From contig NC_092576.1 of NCBI RefSeq assembly GCF_037975245.1, positions 9,875,501 through 9,939,500 on the forward strand: 64,000 nucleotides of DNA, given 5' to 3'. Shown here in pieces: positions 24,601 through 31,628 of this stretch; position 1 is the first letter of the stretch, and every line of letters begins with the position of its first letter. The position numbers and the translations under genes are program-made. This stretch comes from Apostichopus japonicus (lineage: Eukaryota; Echinodermata; Holothuroidea; Aspidochirotida; Stichopodidae). The notes under the pieces are model-generated. The model was not told the origin of the DNA. It searched no databases and saw only the letters and a program-made list of their open reading frames with translations.

Positions 24601-27600
24601 ACAAGTTGAAAAATATGTGTCCCTCCTAGCAGTGGTCTATTTCTTCTCTGGCTAAATGAAAAAAAAAACGGGTATCCCATTTCCTCACTCTGACGATGGG
24701 AGGTAAGTGAGGGAAGCATGACCCTCCTTCATCTTCCTTTGCGCAAGCGCAATGTGACTAACTGTTCCTAACCAGTTTGTCATACGAGATACAATAATGT
24801 TGCATTTGGTTCCAACGAAGATTGATTAAACTGTTACTAAGACTTACTGCAAGTAGTTTCATCGGTTGTCTCCCCGCAACAATCTGTTTGAAAATCACAT
24901 TTGTAATCCTGGCTGTAGCAATACCCCGAGGCGCATCGGCTGTATCCAGTGTCGCAAGTACTGGTGGCGGTGTTGAAAGCGCAATCAACAAACGCTATAT
25001 CGTCAATAGCTATACCTCCCTCAGAGGGTATCTCCTGTCTATCTTGACCCTCCAGAGTTATCTATACGCAACAAAGGGTCAGTAAGAATAAAACGAGGAA
25101 TTTCGAAGAAACATGGATTCAGTTAATTGGTTCTTGTTATATCTTCAGACTACTCTATAGGAGATTAAGCTGAACCGGCACTGACTGAAGTAGCTTGAAA
25201 TATCGAAGAAAAATCGTTTAGCTTCTGGGTGTAACATTTTAAGAACCATCATTTAACACTTTACATTGCCGTAAATTTATAGATCTGATCGGATATAGAA
25301 GGACTGGTTATAATAACAGATAAAGTGTAATCAGGACTATACAATGTTTTAATGTTTTTAATGTCGATTTTGGCTGGAAGTCCAGCAGACAAGGCCTGTT
25401 TGAGAACAGTTGAAGAAAGGGCATTTGAAATTCTAAGAATAGTTTTTAGGGATATGTCCAATGTAACAGAACATGAACCCATGAACCCATCTAACAAACG
25501 ATTATAACTGCTTGTTTTAGGTTGCATTTCGAAATCAAGTTCAACAATAATTTAATTATTGGGATATTTTATGAACAATTAATACCGCTAATATTTATAT
25601 ACATATTTTGTAATTAATTTTGTATTGATTTTTTTTTAAAACTTTCAGCCTGCCTGTCATTGCTACTCGTCATTGTATGAAGGACATCCACCAGTGCGGT
25701 AACTATGTATATCTCAATTTTCTACTCTTTGCTCTCTTGTGAATACATATATGTATATAGGCTACCCTTGTGGTAAAACAAGATTCTTAGATCGAAATCT
25801 CGTTATCAAAATTAATTTACACAACAGTCCAAGTCCAATATATCATAAAATAAACACTGGCAAACTACTAACACTGGCAGGTACCATTAATCGGTGGATC
25901 GTTTCAACCCGGCGATCTTTGAATTCAAATTCAAAGATCAAAAAAATAATATGATAGACTTTGTCAAATACAGTATGAAGGATATCTGTATCAGCTTTTT
26001 AACACTTTACTTAATATATGGTGATACAATCTTGTTATAGAAAAGAACAACAAAGGCACCTTGAACATTTTGGAATTGAACTGACCAGTTTGGTATTGAG
26101 GTGAACTGTAAATTTGCTTCCATAAACCACAGAAATCTTTGAGAGATTATAATTGACCTTACCTTATTGTTGGATTAGGAATGATTAGGAAAGTTTTGAG
26201 CGGCATGTGGTACTACGAATCACCTAAAATCTCTCTTTTTAATATATAGCGAAAATTGTTTTAATTAAGCTCTGTCTTGGTATGAGATCATTGAAAACTT
26301 TTGAGGGAGACATTGAGAAAGAGAGAGAGACGGGGAGAGAGAAATCCTCGAATTTATAAACAGTGAACTTCTTTGTTTCCTATACAATGTAACATTTGGA
26401 ATTTATTAGGTAGAGGATGAAATGTAGTTAGAATGGTTTGCTTCAAATTGTAACTTACAGCAGCTTTAGCTGTACAATTCAATGGAACTGATAAAAAGGG
26501 TGTCAGACGCAGTTCTCCGTGTTTATGATTTTCGTTTTGAGTTACTAACAATTGTAGACATGTTTTAACTACAGGAATGTAGTACGCTGACAACTATCAC
26601 TTTCTACAAGGACTCGAAAGGTAGCAAGTGCAATATATGTAATGGAAACTTATTCACATAATGACAGTGGCGTAGGAAGGTACTTTTGAGTGGGGGGCTG
26701 AAGACTGATGGCCGGGCTGGGGGAGGGGTGTAAGGGGAGGGGGTGTCCCCCTCCCCTTTGGAATTTTTTTGCATTTCCAGGTGGCCTCAGATGCAATTTG
26801 GTGCAATATAGCACACTTCAACTCCCACTCCATTTTGTAAAGAATTTTGCATTTTCACCTGGCCTTAAATGCAATTTGATGCTCCAAATGAGATGAAAAA
26901 GGGGTTTTCTGACTTGCGGAGCGGGGGGCGGAATGATACTTCCGCCCCCCCCCCCATATTTTTCACTGGGGGGGGGGGGCTGGCGCCCCCCAGCCCCCCG
27001 GTTCCTACGCCCTTGCATAATGACGATAAGAATAAGAATTCACACCCGATACACACAGAGAACACAGTAACTTTACTATAAATCTTAAAGTTTTGTACTG
27101 CAGTAAAAACAGGATCGTGCTATAAAAGAAAGATATGCGTAATCTCCCCCAAAAAATCTAGTTTGATACTTTATTGGATTACACACTATCCTCAGTTCTT
27201 ACTGTATAGATCTAGTAATAGCAGATTTATCAGCACGAACCAGTTTTTAAGCAGTGGTACAAACTTAAAAAGTTACAGTAGTTACTACATGTAATCTCTG
27301 TGCATGTGAATCGGTTGGAATTTAACAAGAACATACCTGGAAGTTTTCAATACATGGGTCAACGTAAACCTCCGAGTAATACCACTTCAGTCTGGATTGT
27401 CCGTCGTCGTTAACTTTCATTAAGTGTTTCCTAACACCACCGTTGACTTGTTTGATCTCCAAGTCTCCATATTCGAGACCGAAGAAATGATGCCAAACTG
27501 TTAGCTTGCAGGTTCGGGCTGCCCTTGCGAAAACTGGACTGGTAATTCTTATGTTGGAAGATATGTTCGTGGTCGCGCCGTCCACGTAAAGATATTTACC

Positions 27601-29006
27601 TATACACGGTAGTGGATGGTATAAAAGTTATTATTAACTTGAAATTGTAATTGAGGCGGCTGGAATGTTCATGTTCATGTTCCATACCGTGCATCAGTAA
27701 CTACTGCGCTGTGTAACACGGTAACATGTGTTACAGGTGGCACAGTAATGACTGGGAAGCTGTTACACGTTGAACTACGAGTCCGACAGGTAAACATTTG
27801 CAGTAGTTTTAATTTGTTTAATTTTCAATTTTTTAAATGTTTTAAATGTTTTAAATTTAAAAAAAAATTAAATTATTATTATATTTTTTTAAATTAGCAG
27901 TGAGAAAAAACTTGCAGTAATTACTGTGCCACCTATAACACATGTTACCGTGTTACGAACACAGCGCAGTAGTTACTGATGCACTGTTGTGGAACATGAA
28001 CAGTAGTTAATGTACTAGCTATGAGTATCGGGTGCTTAGTTTAAAGGTCCTATTTGGGAGGTGTTCTTTGTCATGTATTTCATATATAGGATCGAATGCC
28101 ATCATCACGTAATGTTAAAGAGTGTGCATATTTTGGATTTAGCATTTGCGAAAACCCAACCCCATTACAGGACATAACTATTGTAAATAAATAATGTAAA
28201 ACGTAATAAATTGAAGCACACATGGTTCGTTGATGTTATAGTTTGACGTGGTTCAAATATTCAGCTTTGTGTTTGAAGGAATTTTATACATCTCTGCTAT
28301 CTCCCCACATTGAATGATGATTATTCTGCTTAGCTGTTTGGGTTTTGGAGTTATATGCGACACTTATCTCTATGAAATATATTATAATGATGATGATTGG
28401 GCTATATATGTGTTTGCATTCAGTCTGTTAATGTTATGACGCCAATTTAATACAATTTCTTAATTCGTTCCTAAATTCTGGCTGGCTAATTATAATCCTT
28501 TTGAAATAGGAATGCTACAAATTGAGTTCAGAATAGTAAATGCACTTTATTATTAAATATTAAATTCACTCCTCAACAAAGTGATAATCCTCGGTACCCA
28601 TAAAGACTGAATTTGCGCACTATGGACTATAATAGGTATGTGGTCTGAACCTCATCGTGTGATTTAGATTCTGCCTACCCCGCCCCCCCCCCCCCCCACA
28701 CACACTCACACTCACACAGAGAGAGACGGTTAATCTCTTACAACACTTCGCATTAATAAAATATAAATTATCAGTTCAAAAATATTCCAATATATCAACT
28801 TCCAAAATATCAGTCTTGTAGGTCCAAGTGTTCAGTTGGGGATAAGGAATGGAATTATCAGATTAATACATTAATATATTACTATAATCCAATGTTAGTT
28901 AATGTTGTAAGCTAACATAGCTAAATAGTTCAAACAATCTTCCAAAACCTTTGACCTATAAACCTTTATATATATATATATATATGTAAATTTTATATAT
29001 ATATAT

Positions 29007-29037
<31 letters not shown>

Positions 29038-29072
29038 ATATATATATCTATATATATATATATATATATATA

Positions 29073-29161
<89 letters not shown>

Positions 29162-31628
29162 GGTCACCTTGGTCAAAATTCATTAACTGTTTTCATTATA
29201 ACCAAGGAAGTTTTCCTGACTGGGACATTCAATCATCTTGTGTGTTCGTTAACAATGTCTGAGAACAATTTGGAGAGTTAAAACCTCCAGGAAAGCACTT
29301 TTTGAAAACTTCGGGCAAATTAGAGCGTGCTATAATTCGGGGCCTATACTGACTATACCATTAAGGTTAAAACACATTTTTTTCGTTAATCTGATACCCT
29401 ACTGATATAAACAGCGAGATTTGAAATACCCGATAATGACAATGATGTATGGTCCTCATCTGGTCCACTGTATCCAGGAGGAGTGGCGCTTGAAGAGGTC
29501 CTTAGCAACCAATCATAGTCATCGTCTGTATTCTGCGTCCACCCACATAGGCCGTTCTCAAAGTCACAAGTTGCAGCTGAACGTAGAGAAAAGAGGTTAC
29601 TTTTATATCAGTTCTTTGTGTGGTCACAACGTTACGTGTCTCCTTAAGGCAGGGTTGTGGACCTATCTTGTAGTTTTGTGTTATGCATTCTATTCATAGC
29701 CTACCCATTTACACTGTCACACGTACACCTTCAAAATGTGGCTTTACATCTTCAAACTAATCATTCTGTTTAATGATAGATTGCTGTAAATATCAGAATC
29801 TCGCGTAATATTCTAGAAACATTCTTCAGTTAGATTGTAATTTATTTGAGTATTCATTTGTCATATATCTATAAGCATGATAGTTATTCTAAAAAAAATG
29901 ATGTTTTCCACATCTTAAATGTGGTTGCTTGTATACGGTGTTGTCTATCTCAGAAAATGAAAACGTGTACTTGAATGTGGAGAAATCTGATGATGGCGTG
30001 CACACATATATAACGTTTAATATAATGGGCCACAGTGGTGGCGTAACATTCCACCAGATTGCACACAGAGAACAAAGTCATTACTGTAAATCCAAACATT
30101 TTGTACCACAGTCAAGACTGGACCGTGCTGAAAAAAATCGGTAGCATGTGCTATGAGGGATTACAGTAAGAACTGAGGATATGTGTAATCCCAACAAATC
30201 CAGTTTGATGCAATAAGATTTACTGTGGGTACTGTAATATAATGTAATGTAATGTTTAATATGCACATTCAACTGTAAATTACACTTTACTCCTTATTTA
30301 ACACAAGGCATTTCTCAGTAACTTAATAAGGGTGTCGCTTCTCGAATGAAACAAAACTCACCCTATATATGTTTGTTACAATACACAGTAATGTTGCCGA
30401 TTGAAACTAAAAAAAAACTTTAGTCAGTTTACTCTGGGTGGCATGAATAAAGTAACTGGGTTTTTTTTTGAAACTGTTAAGGAAAGTCTATGCACATGAA
30501 ATATTAATTGATATAATACTTACGACAATCGGCCTCGTCAGATCCGTCTGGGCAATCCAGAATAAAATCACAGTACTTGTCTGTTGGAACACTGCACTGC
30601 GATATGACACTGGTGATACCTGTCACAAAAAGTAATATTACGTAATGTTCCGTCTTCAGATGCGATTGATGTTACATGTATTATCAAGAGTTTTAAGAGC
30701 GAACAGGCGGGAAATTGTGAGACTCGGTGGTTCCGAATAATGTGGACTCCTTAGTAAACCGCTGAAAACCGAAGATTATAAATCAAACGCGTGTTCAGGG
30801 TTTCAAATTTGCTAAAGGGAGATAGCCTCTATAGAACAGTTATACATACGCATGTATTTAAAGTGTATGCAGCATGTAATACGGCAATTGCCAACAAGAC
30901 ATCAAAGTTAGCATATTTTCCAGCTAATTTTTATACCGTCAAAGCATTTTCAAAGCAAACTTTAGAAAACTACATTTTGACATTTGTTGTTACTCCATTA
31001 TAGAACTAATGATGTTAATTATAATAAATAATAATAAATAATGATGTTAAGAGAATAATAAATTAAATGATGTTAAAAAAAAATCAGTTTTAATACCAAC
31101 ATGCAGCCATACCATACCAGCCTGCCATATTCATACCTGACATTTGAAGAACATATAAATAGCTAAGAAAGAGAATCAAAGACTGGAAACCAATCGAAAT
31201 AGATTGAAATCAGAGTGGAAAGATTAGGTTAAAACAGAAGGTAAGCTGTGACCTTTTGAAAACCGAATCGACACTTCAGCGACTGCCATATTATGCTGGT
31301 TATGTGTATTATATGCTAAGAGAGGGGTAAGTGTTGCTAGGGGGAGGGGGAGGGGGGTGGGGCGAACATAAATGGTAGGTTAAATTGTGCACCAAAACGA
31401 TTTCAAAAGTAATTTGGAAACGGTTAGGCTTGTGTAAAAAAGTATCACAAAATGATGTTCTTTTAGAGTGATTAAGCTTCGCGACTAGTTTACAATTACC
31501 TACAGATAACTTTGAGTAAATCGTCATATGTTTTTATATTGTTAGGGTTACATTTTAAAATTTCTTATTTTAATGATATGTGACTTACCAATCGACAAAA
31601 GCAGCAACATCCAGAGAAGTTTCTTCAT
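4516..31628 (-). CDS. Gene A: MAM and LDL-receptor class A domain transmembrane protein
   Basis: Multi-exon gene. Exons in transcript order: 31589-31628, 30524-30619, 29430-29576, 27337-27599, 24848-25061, 23256-23402, 22021-22118, 21305-21469, 16333-16456, 14763-14891, 14067-14207, 13148-13413, 12152-12374, 11229-11375, 10551-10651, 9671-9844, 8600-8723, 7360-7497, 6676-6699, 5760-5862, 4516-4570. These join in frame without a stop to 973 codons, and every border has AG and GT. Order of parts: signal peptide (1 to about 14), LDLa1 (22-45, truncated), MAM1 (49-209), LDLa2 (218-253), MAM2 (259-416), LDLa3 (440-474), MAM3 (478-637), LDLa4 (648-684), MAM4 (690-851), LDLa5 (877-912), stalk, transmembrane helix (924-947), tail with ENPTY. 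MAM domains are extracellular adhesion modules and LDLa domains are calcium-dependent ligand-binding modules, so a surface receptor or adhesion protein is likely; the ligand is unknown. It is the head-to-head paralogue of gene B. The last few codons and stop are not securely placed. Confidence 0.9.
6357..6493 (+). mobile_element. Decayed copy of the hammerhead SINE
   Basis: It lines up with 57458-57592: A box TGGCCGATTGG (6368-6378), a damaged B box (GGTGCCGACTC, 6411-6421), CTGATGA (6432-6438), GGACGGAACCGGTC and GGAATTTTTCTGGTG. The core GAAA has become GGAA, stem II has lost its closing pair and stem I is disrupted, so this copy should not cleave. It lies in gene A, between exons 19 and 20. 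Confidence 0.7.
6923..7217. mobile_element. hAT-like miniature element
   Basis: Ends CAGGCGCGTAGCCAGG and, inverted, CTGGCGCGTAGTCAAGG. The 8 bp AGTGAGTT are duplicated at 6915-6922 and 7218-7225. It is about 295 bp with a G-tract near the right end and no coding capacity of its own. It lies in gene A between exons 18 and 19, and is a relative of the element at 16604-20056. Confidence 0.75.
7360..7497 (-). CDS. Gene A exon 18: LDLa5
   Basis: Phase 1-1 exon of 138 nt, residues 867-912. Six cysteines from C877 to C912 with the strong calcium-binding end [10 protein letters not shown], the most canonical LDLa of the protein. It is the membrane-proximal ectodomain module. The gene B partner is 51283-51417 (135 nt). 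A hAT-like miniature element (6923-7217) sits only about 140 bp past its donor. Confidence 0.88.
8501..8653. repeat. 71-bp tandem duplication across the gene A exon 17 donor
   Basis: Two copies of a 71-bp unit (8510-8580 and 8581-8651), preceded by the start of a third partial unit. Each includes CTTACTATAAGCAGTGGTGC and GGGAAGTGGGTAAGGGGACT. Copies differ at only a few bases, so the event is recent. Confidence 0.85.
8529..8582 (-). CDS. Gene A candidate extra mini-exon from a tandem duplication
   Basis: A 71-bp tandem copy of the end of exon 17 lies immediately 3' of that exon on the minus strand. The copy keeps the GTAAGT donor, and the repeat junction places TATTACAG in front of it, an acceptor-like site. 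The resulting 54-nt segment is flanked by AG and GT, is phase 1-1 and has no stop; it would add [18 protein letters not shown]. If spliced in, it lengthens the linker between MAM4 and LDLa5 by 18 residues and adds one unpaired cysteine. The intron between exon 17 and the copy would be only 17 nt, too short for normal splicing. Use is therefore more likely as an alternative to the end of exon 17, or not at all. Confidence 0.25.
8600..11375 (-). CDS. Gene A exons 14-17: MAM4
   Basis: Exon 14 (11229-11375) reads [20 protein letters not shown]. Exon 15 (10551-10651) reads [16 protein letters not shown]. Exon 16 (9671-9844) opens with [13 protein letters not shown] and ends in NNVAFQ. Exon 17 (8600-8723) has VVIEGVRG and [14 protein letters not shown] followed by a linker ending in TTAY. 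The 3' end of exon 17, including its donor, is duplicated in tandem just downstream (8529-8582, listed separately). MAM4 is closest in plan to MAM2: both have the extra intron between the YxY exon and the RFxYH exon. Confidence 0.88.
8793..8858. repeat. GGGGTCGGAGA tandem repeat
   Basis: Five to six units of a GGGGTCGGAGAG-type 12-bp repeat, slightly varied, in the gene A intron between exons 16 and 17. Confidence 0.8.
11654..11914. mobile_element. hAT-like miniature element, GC-rich
   Basis: Ends CAGGGCCGTCTTAA and TTAAGACGGCCCTG are perfect inverted repeats. The 8 bp CAATTTAG are repeated at 11646-11653 and 11915-11922. The 261-bp body is rich in GGGCCC words and strongly foldable. It lies in the gene A intron between exons 13 and 14. 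Confidence 0.8.
12152..14207 (-). CDS. Gene A exons 11-13: MAM3 and LDLa4
   Basis: Exon 11 (14067-14207) reads [19 protein letters not shown] and ends in GDHTTGSG. Exon 12 (13148-13413) contains [20 protein letters not shown] and [11 protein letters not shown] and ends in DACTEDFQ. Exon 13 (12152-12374) completes MAM3 with [13 protein letters not shown] and continues into LDLa4 (648-684), which again carries a CC pair (DCCDGTDE). Exon 11 is 6 nt shorter than in gene B. The intron between exons 12 and 13 holds copies of a foldback repeat, described separately. Confidence 0.88.
12590..13062. repeat. Foldback repeat family, copy 1
   Basis: Contains TGTAACACATGT and CACGGTTGTGGGACA words near 12600-12670 and again, inverted, at about 12945-13050, with CGCCAATTCGTCATGCCGAG in between. 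The same blocks recur at 27665-28040, 39000-39105 and 60455-60770, so this is a dispersed element with inverted arms. It lies in gene A intron 12, directly beside exon 12 (13148-13413). Confidence 0.7.
14763..14891 (-). CDS. Gene A exon 10: LDLa3
   Basis: A single symmetrical phase 1-1 exon of 129 nt codes for residues 432-474. It has all six cysteines in LDLa spacing (C440 to C474) and the calcium-binding end [10 protein letters not shown]. The gene B partner (43991-44119) has the same length and the same lead-in, PFTLPGG. A phase 1-1 one-domain exon of this kind is the classic shuffling unit of LDLa modules. The acceptor is TTTTTAG and the donor is GTAAGT. Confidence 0.88.
15899..16276. mobile_element. 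hAT-like miniature element (reverse relative of 26665-27015)
   Basis: Begins CAAGGGCGTAGGAA and ends TTCCTACGCCAGTG; the 8 bp GATAACAA flank it perfectly at 15891-15898 and 16277-16284. It has a long G-tract close to one end. The sequence is the inverted counterpart of the element at 26665-27015, sharing the CCTTTGG, GCATTTCCAGGTGGCC and GCAATTTGGTGC-like blocks. Confidence 0.8.
16333..23402 (-). CDS. Gene A exons 6-9: MAM2
   Basis: Exon 6 (23256-23402) reads [14 protein letters not shown] and NDEFDW. Exon 7 (22021-22118) reads [16 protein letters not shown] and ends in NCK. Exon 8 (21305-21469) opens with [13 protein letters not shown] and ends in ENDFQ. Exon 9 (16333-16456) has [14 protein letters not shown], then a short linker, [14 protein letters not shown]. 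Exons 7 and 8 are 98 and 165 nt, as in gene B. Their sum equals the single 263-nt central exon of MAM1. The intron between exons 8 and 9 is about 4.8 kb and carries the nested transposons and the stray kinase exon described separately. Confidence 0.88.
17277..17412. repeat. GATTAC-rich palindromic tract
   Basis: Repeated GATTAC/GTAATC words, with several TAATCGATTA palindromes and both orientations mixed. It lies inside the P-like element. It can form hairpins but shows no coding or RNA gene pattern. Confidence 0.7.
18692..19351. mobile_element. 660-bp element nested in the P-like element
   Basis: Ends are inverted: CAGGGATGTAAGT at 18692 and ACTTACATCCCTG ending at 19351. TGGTTAT flanks both sides (18685-18691 and 19352-19358), a 7-bp match. 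The CAGGG terminus is typical of hAT-like elements. Inside are two direct repeats with ACTATCGTTATGTTAGGCTAG (about 18790 and 18870). No transposase frame was recognised. Confidence 0.6.
19424..19576 (-). CDS. THAP zinc-finger exon inside the P-like element
   Basis: ATG at 19576 opens [20 protein letters not shown] then [20 protein letters not shown] and on to NHKLCD, ending at a GTGAGT donor. It matches the THAP domain: MPxxC-x4-C start, LFRFP, the conserved tryptophan (residue 32) and the third cysteine (residue 50). The C-x2-H histidine and the rest of the domain must lie in a next exon, which I could not find. P-element transposases begin with a THAP DNA-binding domain, and this exon lies just inside the right end of a P-like transposon, read from that end inwards. 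Without the catalytic part it is probably the remnant of a transposase gene. Confidence 0.65.
20280..20540. repeat. Tandem/dispersed repeat, related to 7605-7745
   Basis: GTCACCCAGGGTAGCATCTG at 20292 and GTCACCCAAGAAAGAATCTG at 20453 start two similar units, each ending with GACTGTGACTGTG or TTGTGACTGTG. The inverse is found at 7605-7745 (CACAGTCACAGTCCCGATGC, CCCAGGTTCTTTCCTGGGTG). Confidence 0.6.
21084..21194 (+). pseudogene. Isolated tyrosine-kinase-like exon, antisense in gene A intron 8
   Basis: On the strand opposite to gene A, TTTGAACAG precedes a 111-nt open segment that ends at GTAAGT, phase 1-1. It reads [20 protein letters not shown] then [17 protein letters not shown]. The HENIV.LG pattern is typical of the helix C to strand 4 region of receptor tyrosine kinases. 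The neighbouring kinase parts (glycine loop, HRD, DFG) are not seen on the plus strand nearby, so this looks like a stranded exon from a duplicated or transposed kinase gene. It has no stop and both splice sites are intact, so it could also be a recent arrival or a real exon of a gene with very long introns. Confidence 0.5.
22793..23250. repeat. Four tandem copies of a ~114-bp unit next to gene A exon 6
   Basis: Units start at 22793, 22908, 23022 and 23135 with CGTAGTATGTATATCATCTA and contain GGTATTCTAGAGAGGAATGT. The last unit ends only a few bases from the donor of gene A exon 6 (23256), so the array fills the start of that intron. Copies differ by small substitutions and short gaps. Confidence 0.85.
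23768..23940. repeat. Tandem repeat with inverted relative at 47246-47370
   Basis: ATGCTTCCAAGCACTCGTAC and ATGCTTCCAAGCACTCATAC start two units in gene A intron 5. CAGGCACTCGTACTGATAGT and the inverse AGTACGAGTGCTCTGAAGCA at 47246-47370 show a related foldback copy in gene B. Confidence 0.55.
24118..24545. repeat. CACCCCT minisatellite
   Basis: Mainly a 7-bp unit CACCCCT, turning into 8-bp CCCCTCAT and CCCCCTCA variants in its second half. The minus strand is AGGGGTG-rich, with four-G runs every 7-8 bases, so G-quadruplex formation is expected when transcribed as part of gene A. The proline- and histidine-rich open frames across it are products of the repeat. Confidence 0.9.
24848..29576 (-). 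CDS. Gene A exons 3-5: MAM1 and LDLa2
   Basis: Exon 3 (29430-29576) opens MAM1 with [12 protein letters not shown] and the typical DYDW and GPDEDHT segments. Exon 4 (27337-27599) holds the central part with [21 protein letters not shown] and GDLEIKQ, ending in CIENFQ. Exon 5 (24848-25061) finishes MAM1 with [13 protein letters not shown] and runs straight on into LDLa2 (residues 218-253), so the two domains share an exon. LDLa2 contains an extra CC pair ([12 protein letters not shown]), also present in gene B, and its acidic end is less canonical than DGSDE. The exon 3 donor is GTATTT, a weaker consensus than its neighbours. Phases are 1-1, 1-0 and 0-1. Confidence 0.88.
26665..27015. mobile_element. 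hAT-like miniature element
   Basis: Begins CAGTGGCGTAGGAA and ends TTCCTACGCCCTTG, with the 8 bp CATAATGA duplicated at 26657-26664 and 27016-27023. It carries G-tracts and C-tracts near both ends. It lies in gene A intron 4, in the opposite orientation to the copy at 15899-16276. Its apparent proline- and glycine-rich frames are low-complexity translation only. Confidence 0.8.
27665..28040. repeat. Foldback repeat family, copy 2
   Basis: Left arm (about 27675-27755) with CCGTGCATCAGTAACTACTG and AACATGTGTTACAGGTGGCA; right arm (about 27915-28000) is its inverse, with GTGCCACCTATAACACATGT. The loop is AT-rich. It lies in gene A intron 3. Confidence 0.75.
28966..29161. repeat. TA microsatellite
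   Basis: Nearly 200 bp of TA dinucleotides with rare C and T interruptions. A dispersed 200-bp repeat starts directly at its right edge (29161). Confidence 0.9.
29161..29360. repeat. Dispersed ~200-bp repeat, copy 2
   Basis: Same order and orientation as 590-800; it begins at the edge of a TA tract in gene A intron 3. Confidence 0.7.
30524..31628 (-). CDS. Gene A exons 1-2: signal peptide and shortened LDLa1
   Basis: Exon 1 (31589-31628) starts at the ATG on 31628 and reads [13 protein letters not shown], a clean signal peptide, then a GT-AAGT donor in phase 1. Exon 2 (30524-30619) gives residues 14-45, with a [11 protein letters not shown] calcium-binding end. This LDLa module has only four cysteines (22, 30, 36, 45). 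Against gene B exon 2 it is 27 nt shorter in frame, which removes the second and third cysteines, so one disulfide pair of the fold is disturbed. The loss cannot be repaired by shifting the splice sites I can see. The ATG is chosen because it opens the hydrophobic leader and because gene B has the same exon with the same phase. Confidence 0.85.

Noticed and set aside
24060-24609. Long proline/histidine-rich open frames
   Set aside because: They are translations of the CACCCCT minisatellite in different frames.
28956-29183. Tyrosine/isoleucine-rich frame
   Set aside because: It is a translation of the TA microsatellite.
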